NCBI RefSeq assembly: GCF_000006565.2
Contig: NC_031472.1
Location: 2,660,227-2,724,226 of the forward strand
Source of the DNA: Toxoplasma gondii ME49
Taxonomy: Eukaryota > Apicomplexa > Conoidasida > Eucoccidiorida > Sarcocystidae
Direction of reading: 5' to 3'
Length of the DNA: 64,000 nucleotides
Positions 10,944 through 39,600 of the stretch are shown piece by piece. The number at the start of each line of letters is the position of its first letter. The first letter of the stretch is position 1. Position numbers and translations under genes: made by a program. The notes beneath the pieces were generated by a model. The model saw nothing but the letters and a program-made list of their open reading frames with translations, was not told the DNA's origin and made no database searches.

Positions 10944-13900
10944 TGCAAATGGCGTCCGAGGTGCAGGTTCGTGTCTGGAACAGAGGGACGCATTGAGGTC
11001 CCTTCTGCAACCAAAAACGGTCACGTTCGCAAACGGTTAAACAAGTGAAAGATCTGCACTTCACAAAGCTGAAAACCCACTTTCGAAGGCATCTCTCGAG
11101 CGCCAGATGTACCTGCAGATGCCTACATTCTTCTAAGTAGGTCCTCTCTAGGTCTGAAGCCGCTTCACCAGGGAAGGCGGATTAACGGAGAATACTACAT
11201 GGAGTCCCGGGACTTCGACAGACCTCACAAAGCGGAGAAGAGGGAAGGAAGGAAATGAAGGCAGTTCTCAGTGGACGAACTCACCAGAAGGCTGCGACTT
11301 CGCCAGGCTGGCTCGTAGGGAAATCGTGAGTCGCAGACTGCCCAGTCGCTCCAGGGGGCGAGGGTGCAGGCGCAAGCTACATGGAAAAGAAATGCAGGCG
11401 CTAAAGAGCAGAACAATCTTCAGCTTGTTAACCGAAGTGCTTTTTTTAACAGCTTATGCACATTCTTCATCACCGGATCAAGACGAAGCGGCGCATGCAT
11501 TTAAATACACTTAGGCGCAATCACATAGGTATGTACATATTTGGAGAGACATATCATGATATAACACCTTACAGTTGCCCCCTGAAAATAAGACTACATC
11601 CCCTCTTACACATGTACGCATTTACATTCATGCAAACATGGACACATACCCATGGCAGTATATTCACCCCTGCCGAAAATTACGCATGCATGTGATACCA
11701 CCTGCCTCCACAAGCAATTGCAGACAGAAGGAAAGTACTTCGTATACGAGAGCTGGGCACCTTTGTGCCAACAGTAATAGGGCGGCATTCAACAAACAGT
11801 GTTGAGGGTTGGGAAAAACTCTCCGGTGTGCTCACCCGGAGACTGGGGCCAGGCGTCGCATGCTGAATGGGGTCCGACTAGCTCGAGGGCCGCTGACATG
11901 GCAAATCGCATGAATACGATGATACTGTTAAGACGAACCCGTATAAAAAAAACTGACAAGTTTTGCGGCACATCCCAGCTAAAACGCGGAGACCACTTTC
12001 TGTGAAGAAGTGCGTCCTTTTCGTTGGAAGTCTGTTCCAGTTATATGACGTTATAATCGACAAAAAGCCTTAACAGCCTACGTTGGGAGAGTGCAGGTGG
12101 ATGCTTCAGAAGAACCGCGACTGCACTCATATCTCCACATGCACGTCATACACATGTGTAAGCTGAAAATATAGAACGTTCAAAAGGGCGTCCAATCATA
12201 GATATGTGCCCATGTGAGCACCTGCCTCAATGTTTACCAACAGAGGAGCCTAAAGACGTTCAGATGGATTCATAAAGTTAACCAATGGTACATGCGTATT
12301 ATCCATCTATTGATGCGTTTCCTCTTTTCTGTGAATTCGCGACAACGGATCTCTCGCTCCACAAAGCATGCGAACAAACAAGGCTCCAATCACAAACTCG
12401 TGTACCACTAAATATGTAAATAGGTAGGTGCCTATGAATATGCGTGCTTTTGCTCGACATCATGCTGCATCATAAATTAGTATGTCACCAATACTGCTCC
12501 TCTGTATGCCGCACTTGAAGCCTTGGTGGTTGCAACCAGGTAGTCCCCAGGTGTGGGGAGGCAACTCTTGAAAGCCCCGAAGGCAGGCGTGGACGAATCC
12601 CTTAATGCTGCGGTTACACCTGGAAGGATCCCAAGGAGAAGAGGGAGAAAGGAGCATAAGACACCTGCGGTGAACGCACTTTCCGGAATATATGTGCCGA
12701 TACTTCAGCAGATATCGGCAAAAACAGACATAAATAGAACCAAGTATATACCTGTTTGGAATTAGGCCTGTGAAGATGTATGTCTGAGCTTTTACGCCGA
12801 CACACACATACGGCTCAACGCGCCTCACTATATATGCAGGTACGTAGAAATATATATGGATGATGCGTACGTGCACGACCATATACGTGCGTATGTTTCA
12901 GAGTTCGAATACAAATACAGGGGACCAAAGACGCGGAGACAAACAGGAGGGAAAGCAGTAATTGGAGTCCTGGATGCACAGATGTGTTGACGATCCTTCA
13001 TGAAATGCAACTTGAAAGAGAGTTCGGCACACGTAGAGCATGCAGCAACTATAGATATGACTGTGTAGAGCGTGCTTTGGTTTATTTGCACATATGCCGT
13101 CTTTTCAACTGCAAGACACTAACTGTGACTTGGAAAACGCAGACGCACCGCTGAGGACACTGTTCGGTTCCGCTGCAGCATTGGCACGAAACGCCTCGTT
13201 GGCTGTCCCCTCGACAGGCTGAAAAGCAAACTGAACTTTCCATAAGCGCTCATCTGTTGAGTAGTCCACTGCTGTGGACGTTATGGTGGGGATCGACTCA
13301 GTTTCAGAAACCACCTGAATGCGAAAAGGACATTATGCCAGTCGCCGAAAGGAATAAAGGAGACCAACAGAGCCTCACGTGGAACCTAATCCGAAATAAG
13401 TCCTCACGGTTTTCTTTTTCAGGACTTCGAGCGCTCAAGGGATAGACCGCTCATCTTCAACCAGAATATATATACATATACACACACAAGTCGATAATAA
13501 AGAGACACGTCAGTACAGTTATATGCATATATATATATATATATGCCGCAGGGTTTAGTGTAGGTGCATACAGAAAAGCATTTTAAGTATATAACTGTTT
13601 ATGGTGAATTAATGCTTTCGTCCATTGCCCTCCGTTTGTATCTTTGTGTATTGTAGGGCATGCAGATTCCGTCTGAATGGTAACTTTTCTTGCGTAGTTT
13701 CGCCTCATGAAGTATGTGACGACTGGACGCGATACGGACATGTTTAAGCACCAGCCCCAGAGACGGAGCGCATTCTTCAAATTTTCTCGTCGTTTCCTTT
13801 GGAAGCGGATCTGGTGTCTGGGCTCCGATGATGAAGTAGTTGCAAGGCCCGGTGCAATCTCGCGCCTCCAGGAGAGCGGGGCACTCCGCAGTGCTCTTTC

Positions 13901-16483
13901 TCTGAATGCAAGCAGTGAAAAAATGGAGAGCAGCGGGAGCACTTCTACCCGAAGGGCGGAGCAAAATGAAGCAAAGCTTTAGTGAAAAACGCACAGGTAT
14001 AAACCCCCGTGCATTCGGAATTTGAGCGACTAGTGCGGAAGCTTGGAAGCCGTCCGTCAACAACACTCTTGCAAGACAGTTTCTCACTTCAGAGAACCGT
14101 TTTTTTCGAGTGTTACTTCAGACAAGTGAATAAACGCCAGCTGCTGGTGTTTGTAAGAGACACTGCAACTATTCGCTTCCCCATACGGTGTATCAAATCT
14201 ACAGCCTGTCTTGTACCCTCGCTTGTCGACTACGAAATGAAGTTCCTCGTCCACAGATCGCGAGACAGGCAGACCACTCTGTCCACTCTGTTGGGTTGCA
14301 TGGGTCTTTCTGCAGAGCCAATCTGTCTGAAATGTAAATGCCAAGAAGAACGATACATGCGACAGCGAGGAGGGCAAGCACAGTGAAGCTGCCGTAGAGA
14401 AGAACTGCAGAAAACAGCAGAAGGACACACAGGCATCTGCGTCCCTCGGATGCACGGACAAAATCGTCTTTTTTTTCTCTCTTGAGAATCGTCCCGACAT
14501 GGAAGTTCATTTTATGCATCCTTGTATATCGTAAGTGTCATGTAAACTGGAACAACACTCACAGATGCGGGAAAAGAGCGGACACGCGCTGCACAGCTGC
14601 TTCAGAGGATTAGCGAGAAGAGAACAGTGGTACAGTTAATGGCGAAATTTTTTTTGTGATCCTTGTCCGGTTTGGTAGCAGATTCCATGTATATGTTTCA
14701 GTATATTTGTATGCCTTTCCGCCGTGGCTCCTTCAAAGATATACCTTCGTCAATGGTGAGTATCTCTGTCTCCGTATCTCCCTGTCCGCACACGGGCATG
14801 TACTGCTGTAGTGGGGTGTTGCCGCCATTTTGCTCTTATATGATTAAGAATGTTTGTGGCATCTGTATGTGCATTGCAGCGAATGTAGCGCTTGTGTCAT
14901 CCCAGCCATGCTTCGCCGTAGAATTGACCAGCGGACCCTACCACATGCGCGTCCCTTCAGCTTTACTGCTTGTGTGAAAATTGCGCCAAAGGGGAAATTG
15001 GTGACAAAGTAGAAAACGTGTCACCTCCTTCCCAGTGTTCGCCTGGGTTCTTGCGTATTCATCCCAGACTCTTAAAGGTGCTTTGTGTGCGTTCGGCATT
15101 TCAGAGCAGGTTAAGAGTGACATACGGCAGCGAACAGACTACACTACCGTCAATGACCTTTCGTCTCCACTACGTTCTGTATTCGCTTGCGCAGGCGATT
15201 CTCTATGAACGACTTGGGACAGAACGTCGTCTCCATGTCCTACATTTTGTGTTTCTGTCTTCTCGAAGAATCTCTGCTTGACACTGCTTGTGCGCGTCTG
15301 CAACCCTCATTTGAGTTTCTTCCAACGACTCTTTGCTGAAGACTGTTTCCGCCTCCCTCTCAAAAGAGTTCACACACGAGTCCATGACTGCGGCTACAGC
15401 GGAAGTCCTCTCCGTCATCATCTGCACTTTTTCTGCGAGCTGCTCGACTGCGCGTTTGTCGCTTCGAGTGCGGAAGATGATGTTGCGCAACGACGTGAGC
15501 AACGGGTGTTCTGACTCAGCCCGACTTCCTCGTCTGCGGAACGTTTCGTGCGGGTTGTATTCCCGCAGCTCATTCACTTCCGTGAAGCGAACACGGTTTT
15601 GTATCGACCGACTGGGTGGCCTCGTGCTACCGGCGCCGTACAGCCCGCCCTGGGAACTGCGAACTACGAGAATCGACCGCAAGCTTGCACTGCCTTCCCT
15701 CTCTGATGTCACTTCGTCGACGCCTCTCTGAGCACGCAGTTCTTCTGCGCGTTTGCTGGCGGCCCCGAAGATTTCCAGAGTCTGCAGCGGCTGTGCCAGT
15801 GGCTCGTTTTGTCCACCGAAATAAATGGAATATTCCTCGGGCTCTCCCTCAGTTGAAAAGCGTGAGGTGCGGCTGGGAGCAGGGCCCGAGACGGAGCTAC
15901 CTCGGGCCCCGTTCCGCGTCACAGACGGGCGTCGGAACCCCCAAGGCTTCGCCGAAGACGTGCCTGATAAACCCCATCCATTCGTCGAACTGGCACTTGC
16001 GTTACTCCCGCGAGGCAGAACAGATCGAGAAAAGGATAACCGGTCACCTTTCTCCGTCTCGCTACGCCGACTGCATCGTCGCGCTGCCGCGGAAGAAGGC
16101 TCCCCTCTAGAAAAAATCGAAGCCGGCTCCCAGTCTCCTCGTCCTGTCAGCGTTTGCAAGACGCTGTTGGAGGTGCGACGAACAGTTGCTAGTACACCGG
16201 TCAACTTCTGGCTGCCGAACGAGCTGCGACGGCGATCGGAAGAAGAACTAGGATGTAGTCCTGACGTACTGCCTGGTCCAACCGACTGAGGCTTTGTAGG
16301 GTAAGAAAACGTGTTACAAGCGGTAGTCATGTTCGCCGTATTACTGCTGGCTATACTCGCTGCAGCAGCAGTAGGATTGTTCGGAGTCTTGTAGGAGTGA
16401 CAACCGGCCAGATAGGGGTTGTTAGCGTAGCTGGCATTGGTTGTCATACTCGTGCCAGTTTTCACCTCACTCGGGACCGTCAT
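10944..16483 (-). CDS. predicted type II membrane protein with two TSP1 modules
   Basis: A likely surface or secretory-organelle protein (inference). TSP1 modules are common in apicomplexan microneme adhesins. The start ATG is at 16483 in a favourable context. Exon 1 runs to about 15250 and encodes about 415 Ser/Arg/Thr-rich residues with no signal peptide, ending in a coiled-coil-like segment. After an unresolved junction, an exon at about 14520-14217 encodes a hydrophobic span of about 33 residues (LLLFSAVLLYGSF and following), then directly DPCNPTEWTEWSACLAICGR, the start of TSP1 module 1. The module finishes in 13901-13736 with CPALLEARDCTGPC. Then follow 13268-13149 (linker), 11892-11836, 11376-11281 (CTLAPWSDWAVC, TSP1 module 2; the donor may instead be at 11285), 11153-11113 (LEECRHLQ) and 11004-10944 (QCVPLFQTRTCTSDAIC). 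Phases agree across these junctions. Without a signal peptide, the helix before the TSP1 modules implies N-in/C-out topology. The 3' continuation is uncertain. Confidence 0.65.
13527..13544. repeat. (AT)n microsatellite
   Basis: Short AT tract inside a predicted intron of the TSP1 gene. Confidence 0.85.
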
Positions 16484-19400
16484 GTTTGCCGCGCGAGAAT
16501 TGGTAGCACACGACGTGTTCCTCTCTTGTGGTCTCGCCAGTGAGCCTTTGCGAGGAGACCTTCTTCAAGGGGGACTCAAACTCTTCGGCCAACTAGAAAA
16601 AGAGTGTGCTTTTTCTCAAAAATCAGCAAGCTGCTGTGTGTGTGCTCCAGACATCGCGCAGCAACGACGATCAGGAAATGCTTGAAAAAGAGGAATTGAC
16701 ATGCCGGGGAACGCCCTCTTCGGTTCCTACGGAAAAAGTCCTGCCTTGTTGGGAAGGTGTTGTGTTCGAGACACCTGACGGTGTTGTTGACCGCCGTCAT
16801 TGGGGCCGAAACGACAGAGATCAACCACGACAAAAGACGAAGACAGGAAACACGGCCTGGAAGATGCAATGTAGCAGAATAATCCGAGAGAGGCCGACCT
16901 GTAAAGAACGAACCCCTCTAATATGAAGGACGGAAGGCCTCCATTGTCGAACCTCTTCACACAAGTGTACGCGCGCATACTTGTAGCATGTATTATTCGA
17001 ATAGTTAGATAGTAATACTACATAACCAGGGAATGGCGTACAGTTGCATTACGGCAATTACAGAGGCAGGACAGCAGGAAACCTTCTTCATCGTTACACA
17101 TGTATAACGCGACGTGAGACAGGAGAAATTGCGGAACATGTGATATCTGCCTATGTGCACGAAGCACCACACTTCATAAGCTTCTTGGTTGGTTCATGGA
17201 TAACGAGCAATGATCTGGTTTCGGAGTTGTCGCCCGTGCGTGCCAGCAGAGTGGTGCAAGGCATATACGGAAACTATTCAGGTGTCGGCTAATCCTGTTC
17301 TGCCTTCAAACACACACAGATGCATAATCTCAGAACTCTGGCACACTCGCCCTTTCCGAACTCCAGAACGTAAGTAAAACAGAGACAGGGAATCACCTCA
17401 CGAAGGAAAAAAGCAAACGGTAGACCCCAGAGACATTCGCGGAATCTCCTCCCATGCATTCACAGCACGCAGGCGTTGCCTCGATATCGGCATACAATAT
17501 GAATCAAGTGCATGTAAAAAGTATTGACGCAAACAAACGTGACCACCAAAGCATATAGGCCTACATACAAGCGCGATTGACCTCATGAAGAGATCGGACC
17601 TCGCCACTGTTCCTATTGTAGAACTGTGGAGCGTATGAAAGACACGGAAGCTGTCCAGTCAGTGGGATTCCTTGACGGATGCCGAATTTGCTGAATTACG
17701 TAAACTGAACTTTTCTGCAGCCGTCTCCCCTCATTGGCCACCTCTATCTGCGTCTCATCCAGATACGTACGTTTCTGCCGGATATAATGTCAGTCGGCCA
17801 GTACAGTGACGACCGCATGAACGGTCTCGTTCGTCGTGCTGCTTCTCTTCGGGTCACAGTTTCAGTAAGAGACCGATAGGCAACCCAGTGAAGCGTCTTT
17901 CATCTTCGGCGCGTTCAGATTACGACAGCGCGATCTTGAAACATGTTGAAGAGAGGGAAAAGAGCTTAAAGGATGAATCCATTGGGGTTATAGTGTAGCT
18001 AGAGACTCGTTCTGTGAATGCCCAGCATATGATCATCATGCGGATGCCACAATATTTCCTACGCTTCGACAAAAAAAACAGAGAGGCACATTTTCTATCT
18101 GGCGAAATGACTACACAGAAACGACGTTGCTGTTTTCTTTCACAGCGGACAGAGCTTCAGTCTTTGGAAAAGCGCTGTTCTCAAACTTAGCGTGGGAGTA
18201 TCTGCGCCCCTCCTATGGAACCTCCCAGGCCCACAGTGGAGCGGCCCGATGCTTGCGAACACCAGCCCCACTGCGAAAAAGCGGAAAATATCGGTTTGCG
18301 TGAGATGAATATTATCGTCTGACACAGGGACATGTTCGGGTCGAACACGCAAAGTGTACCCTCGGTAGGGCCTGTATCACTTTCTACAGGGAGAAAAACG
18401 AATACAAATCCCACTGTATATTTTAACGCAGCTACGAGTTCTCAGCTCCTGTTCATACGCTTACCAGAAAACTGAGACAAGGACACAACTAGCAGGAAAT
18501 GTTGAGGAAAGCCAGCCATGATGAAAAACCAACGACAACGCACTTCACAAGATGTTATATATTGAAATTGAAACAGTGAATTCCTACACATTCGATCGTA
18601 TGGAATCTTAGATTTTGTCTCGTCAGAGTTGGCCCATGTCGCTATTCATGTAGGAAATGTTTTCTGTTCAGTCGCCCTTCCCATAAAGACTGTAGTTCTT
18701 TTTCAACTCCCTTTAACGTTTGATTGTCAGACGGAGAAACGTGATGAACATAAGTAGCCATCTTTCCAACTTGAACTGTCGGCTTTTGGAACGTTTGTCG
18801 TCTCGTTCTCCAGAAACCTGTCCCTTCTCCACACAAAGACTTCTCGCTTCGGAAAGAGAAACTGTCACCATTCCTTTGACATAACACAGCGTCCCACTGA
18901 CGGATCCTCTGGCTCCTTGGCGTTTCAAGGCTCCAGAAAAGTTTTCAGCTCGACAACAAACTGGATCAAGGCCGGCCTGTCATGATGCCCCTGGTGAGAG
19001 GGCAGACATAAAAATAAGACTAACTGGATTTCCACGCGTTAAGAAGAGTGTAGAAAATCCCTTGGAAAAAGCAATGCCCCGAGGGCTGAAGAAATTAGCG
19101 GAACGGAAAAAGCGGCCGAGCAGGTTTGAGGGCTTTTCAGCAAATTCGTACCTTTGCAGTGTAGCCACGAGACGAGATCTAATCCGAAGCATACAGTGGC
19201 GAGTTGAGATATATATTGAATACACGTTATGCTGGAACTTATAGCTCTTGCATCCCAGTAACAAACGAGTCAGAAGAAATCTCCGGTTGTGGGACGTCGC
19301 GGGGGTCTATGTGTAGCACCAGATTCTGACGTGGAGCTGGGTGAAGAAAACGCAAAAAAAAGCACAGCAAGGTGGGGGGAAAACGTGAGGCCCGAAGGAG

Positions 19401-19697
19401 TAAGTATGTCGCAGACGGCATAACTTCGACCGTCGTGTGATGACGAAGAACAACACTGAAGAAAGCTGTGGGAGGTACTACATAGAAAGAGACTACTTGT
19501 TGGACGGACACCTGCAGCGAAGCCAAAAGAGAAATATCGGATTTCCAGCGGAGAGGTAGAAGGGCTCACAGAATAAAGTGAGCTAATGATTGCTTCAAAG
19601 AACAGATCTGGATGGAAATCAGGGCAGTCCCTCGTTCAAAATTGAAGCTCAACTGTATTTTCCGGGAATAAAGTCCTCAACGCAAGAGGCCTTCAAA
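16484..19697. promoter_or_regulatory. divergent intergenic region between the TSP1 gene (-) and the H+-ATPase gene (+)
   Basis: These 3.2 kb separate two head-to-head start codons and should contain both promoters and 5' untranslated regions. No open frame here has a recognisable domain or a convincing splice context. I can point to no specific transcription-factor site. Confidence 0.5.
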
Positions 19698-34312
<14,615 letters not shown>

Positions 34313-36683
34313 AGACCCGGAAGAAAAGGACTTCTACTAGGATAAATTCACAGAACAGAGCATCCGCACTCTGTGTGCGAGTCAAACGAGACACCACGGT
34401 CATCGATTTATCTATCTATATCGGAACATTCATCCATATGTAAGGAAATATTGTGTACGCTTGTCTTCGATGATTAGACTTGTGCTGGAGCTGAGTATAC
34501 GGAATATCATTAACAGGAACCTGGCGACACTATGACAGGCATTCCGATATCGGGGCAGGAGCAGATCTATAGAAATACATGTAATGACACAAATGCATAC
34601 GTCAATTTGCATTTCTCCCGTTTTAAATAACTGCATGCAGGAAAAAGTGGTTCCGACGATACCGGTAGCGCTGCAGTCATAGGTGATGCAATAGGTTACC
34701 GGATATTGCCGAGTAATCCTTACACACACGTATATGTCTATATGTACAACGGATTGCCTTTAGATTCTTATGAAATGGAAAGAAGACCTCGAAGCCCACA
34801 GCGAGTTTCATCGAGGCGACAGCGCCCACGAGGAACGAAAGCATTTCCTTGGGGACTCATTTCTCCAGGAGACAGTCGAAAAATAAATCGAAGACAGGAA
34901 CGCTGAATCAGGGAGGGGAAGAGAGGCCTGTGAAACGTACATTTCATTCTGTGGTGGAACAACTTTCGCCACATACGCATATTTAGTTATGTCCGCATAT
35001 GCAAAATGTATATTCGTGTGTATACAAGGAGACGAGCCGCTATGCGTATGAATGAATGTTTTTTGTTTGCCTCCGTAAAAGATCGAGACAACCTTTCTTG
35101 TCTTCCCTTTCAAGGCGCCTTTTCGGCATGCGTGCTGTCTGGGCCCTTGTGCAAGTGACCGGTGATCTTGGGAGGGAAGCTTCGAATTTTAAGTTTCTGG
35201 CGTAAAACAACCCCTCTTCCATTAAATCGTTGCTCTCATTAGCGACCAGGAACGACGCAGACAGTGATTATATATACATCTGGGCGTACCCTGGGACTGT
35301 CAACACAACATAGACATGTATGTATAAATATGATTATTTATTGGGATTTGCTCACGGAGTACTTTACGTACATACATATTTGTTTTGTTGTCTGCCGAGG
35401 AATGTTTTCCTGTTGTAATTACACGCGACTACAAGGTCCTCTCAGGAGTCTCGTGTGGGACCCACCCTTTCGTTCGCCGTCCCGGCACGAACGAATGAGA
35501 ACGTTCTCCAAACGCATGCGTCAACCACAGCCTTGTGCCTTGCAAGTTGCTCTCACAGCCAACATAACTCTTTGCAAAACTATATTAATAAAAATACAAA
35601 TATATCCGTTTGAAGATACACATATGACGGAGCGTACACATGCAGAGAGGAACACGAGTATGCCTGAAACGCTTTTGGAAGCATCTGCAGATGCGCGGGC
35701 ATGTGGATACATGTCCCTCGGCATACGCCTTCTCCCTTTTCGCTCTCTTTGAGCATGTGCATAAATAAAGGAGACACAATCAGGACTGCTAGCATCGGGA
35801 GGAATTGAGGGGTTCTTCTCCCTGACGACGATTGAAGCGACACCTAGATATGTAAGTGTATGTACGGACATAAAGATATGTAGATGTATGCAGATGAACA
35901 CAGATAGGTAGAGAAATGTAGTTAGAACTATACGAATAGAAGTACGTCGATCGAACTAAGTGCACATATGGTAATGCATAGATCAGTAAACATAGATCAA
36001 AATCGGCAAGCGAATCTGTCGACTGGGTAGGACAATGCCCGGGGGAAATTTGTGGTAGGTGCGGGGAGACATGGAAGGCGCGAGCTGTCCACATGTCAGG
36101 GTTTTAAAGATGGCGGATCCATGGGCTTCGAGATCATGTTCCTTCGCTTTGTACTTGAAACGTTTAGACAAAAAGTACTAAAAGAGTCACCAAATGCCTC
36201 CGTTTAATCACCCTAAATGACCACACACGCCTGTATATTTCTGTTTTTATATAAACACAGATATGTATACGGATATGTACGTATGGAGATATGCATGTGT
36301 ATCCATGCGTACATCCATGTATATAATGCACGCTCAAGCTACATCCGTGTGTGCATCTACACATCCCTATCGACCCTCACGGGCACATGACATGATGTTG
36401 TGAATGAATCCATTTATATATCTTTATATATCTTTATATATATATATATATATATATACGTATCACTGAAAAGACAGAGTATGCACGTGAACATATCTGT
36501 CCTGATAAGCTTGAGACTGATTTTGCATTCTCATACATAAGACGGGAATATGAACTGCCGCGAAACAAGCCACAGGTATCCGTGTGCGTCTGCATTTATG
36601 CATGCAGTAATATGTATGTATATTTCAACGCAGCTTGACGGAGACACAAAAACTCTCCACGGCAAGAACAGCCAAAGGCCCTT
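34313..36683. other. convergent intergenic region or last ATPase intron
   Basis: Holds the 3' end of the ATPase gene and the downstream flank of the minus-strand Med10-like gene. A possible last ATPase exon joins in frame at 36634-36696. It encodes LDGDTKTLHGKNSQRPFQLA and a stop, follows a TTTCAACGCAG acceptor, and would overlap the Med10-like stop codon by 13 bases. A TATATCTTTA-type repeat runs into (TA)n at about 36412-36458. No other coding signal is seen. Confidence 0.4.
36412..36458. repeat. TATATCTTTA repeat running into (TA)n
   Basis: Three near copies of TATATCTTTA followed by about 12 TA units, between the ATPase and Med10-like genes. Confidence 0.9.
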
Positions 36684-39600
36684 TCAGCTCGCATGACTTG
36701 CTGCATTGATCGTTTCAGACGTGGGCTGTGGCGACGGGGAAGGAAGCGTAACAGCAGAAGAGGAACGCAAGGAAGACGGATGAGAGGAAGGAAAGGGGGA
36801 AGGACTGGAAGGAGGAAACTCAGCACTTGCAGACGATGAAGGAGGGCCAGAAGAAGGAGCCGAGGCCGGAGTAGAAAAACGAGGAAAACGAGGAAGAAGG
36901 CGGTCGCATGCGTTGTAGCGTATGGCGTCATGCAGAGTGGCCTCATAAGCCTGCAAGAGGACACAGAAATCCAAACTGCGTCGAATGCGTTATCGTTCAC
37001 TGACTCCGTAAAACTCGTCCACTGCGACCGCGGCGTTCGCGTCTACCTGTCGGCTGAGACTCGCGGTGACGATCGTGGAGAATCCCACAGAAACGCAAAG
37101 TTCGCAATGCAGAAACTCATAAAGATCGACCACTGTGCACGCTGACACTGGCATGTACATGTAGACACCAATATACACACATTTATACGTATCTGTGTAT
37201 CGACCAGAGAGACGTCTACAGGTCTGCTGCAACGAGTCAGGAAAGCAGCAGGCGCACCAGGGGAGTTCGCCTCGCCTGTGTCGTTGCGTCGACAGAAGAA
37301 ACAAGATGCAAAGGCAATTTTTTTAATGAGATAAAAGGGGAAGACCACTTACCCCGAAGGCGTCGTACACGCCACGCAGCTGGTCGTTTTTCTCCCTGTG
37401 GACGTCCAGAACGCAGCGTTTTAGCCAGTCTACGGGATCCACATTCTTGTCCAAGGCCTGGAGAAGTCCGACGGGGACAGACGCGTTGGCGAGCTGCGAG
37501 CTTGAAGACATGTACGCCTCGAGTTTCATCAGCATGCGGTCGTAGCGGAGCCTAACGACGAAGCAGAAATGCTACATCAAGCATGGTGGTATGTCCATCA
37601 GGTACACAGAGACGTCGGCTGCAGCGCAGGCAATGCAGGAGTGTGTCTGTGCAGATTCCGAACTGTACTGGGTCGATAAACCCATGCAAGCATCCACTCG
37701 CGAGAGACAGGAACCAAAAAAGGACGAGCATCCGAGAGAGCGAGAAGAAGGTAGAAAATGGAGGGATAGAGAGACGACGAGAGGCGATAAGTGATAGAAT
37801 GAGCTAGAGAGATAGCGGTAGATAATGGTATAGAGGAAGACGGATACGGAGAGGTACAGACATGGAGCTTCCCACACCTAGAGAGGACTAGAGATACAGA
37901 CGGAGGCATAGGTAGTGCTCCCTACAGATATAGCGGTAGAGATATTAACAGACTTGCAGAGCAAATGGGAAAGCTCGATACAAGTAGAAACAGAGGCGCG
38001 TTTAGACACCTGGCGACGAAGGTCCTAGTCGATGGTGGGGCTTTCCAATGCATCACGAAAGACACCTCCTGCACCGCCACAGAAGAAACGGCCTCTCCAC
38101 GCAGCATATACACGCTCAGACTCACCAATCTCTATATCACGCGATCTCCACATGAACCACAAAGTTTTCCGCAGGCATGTGTGGCGATTCAAGCCGTTAA
38201 CGGTCCTTATTTGGATCAAAGTGGCAGGTGCATGCGTTCATTTCCAGCGGCAGAAGGCGGAACGAAACGTAAAAGCAGACCGACTTACAGAAGTTTCGAG
38301 AGGCGGCGACTCCCTTTGTTGTCGGCCTTTCCCGGGGGGAGAATAACGGTCCCGTCCTCCAAGAGCAGCGTCAACTTTGTCAGGCAGTGCAGAGCTGAGA
38401 AGCAACGAGACAGGCGACAAGAGGCAGATCATGAGATCGCTTTCGTCGGACTGTGGGGGCCATGTAGACGGGAGGGAAAGGCCCAGTTCTTTATCTCTCT
38501 TTCTCGCGATGTCTTTTTTCCATTTGGCTGCTGCAGAAGGCGCACACATGTTTGTACAGCATTCTTTGTCTTGTTTCTGAATCTCCTCTTCTGCCCGCGA
38601 CTCGAGCCGGCTTCCTGCACGCTTTCCTTCTCCCCCCTCCAGATTTGAGTTTCTCTGCTGGGAGAAAAAAAAACACGGAGGCCTCCACGATAACAACATT
38701 CGTTCAAAGGCGAAACAGTCTCATGTTTTTATTCTTCGCTTTTTTAGAAACAAGAAGATATCTTTCGATTCTTCACTGCGTCTCATTTTCGCTGGAAAGG
38801 GCAACATCTGTCAACCTAGCCGTGCCGCTCTACCAACTCTGCTTTTATTCTCTCGACTTCAAACACACATACAGGCACACACACCTATCCGTCTGTCTTC
38901 ACGAACATATATATATATATATATATATATGTCAAAGGATATTGGCACGATACGGGAGCTCGAAAAAATCACGGACCCTGTGTTCAGCAGGCACACATTG
39001 TGCTGAGAGGACGAACACAAGGCAATCCACATCGTTCAAGTTCTACGCGTGAAGCACGGACCTGTGTTATCTCTCGTATGAACTGCGAGAGCAACGTGGC
39101 GGCGGAGCAATCTTCAACGGTAGTCAGTCCTGAATACGCTGATGCCCCTCATGATGTCTTTGCACACTGAGTAACAGTCTCTGAGGCGCAGGGGCTTTGG
39201 GCTCTCACTTTTAAAGTACAGTTTCGCAATCTTTCGGCGGTGGCGGTCACTGGCGGTCGCGGATTTGTCGCGAGGCTTTCGATGAGCTTTGCCCTGGAAA
39301 CCAAGAGACACGAAACATCGAATACGGGGCCATGGAAACAAGACCTTGTATGTTTGGTCCCTCATCTTGACAGCGAGCGTTGTTGCTAGTATTTAAGTTC
39401 CCTATCGTGACGCGTGGAACAGTTCTATGAGTCCATTCGATTTACATGCATTCAGGGATAATCCTCGATTCGTCTGTAGTATACCCGCCACGGGAGGGAC
39501 TGTCTATTGTGTACAGCAGGTCGAAAGACGGAGAAAGGTGCATCTACGCCTTGACATGTCCACAGACGAACGACCTTTTGCAAATCTGCGCCCTTCATCT

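Noticed and set aside
14938..15123. Possible intermediate TSP1-gene exon (PNAHKAPLRVWDEYARTQAN)
   Set aside because: It has a usable donor, but the acceptor is weak and I could not match phase on both sides, so it is left out of the model.
38238..38699. 153-residue minus-strand frame over the Med10-like exon 3
   Set aside because: In that frame the exon reads low complexity and does not phase-match its neighbours. The other frame (HCLTKLTLLLEDG) does.
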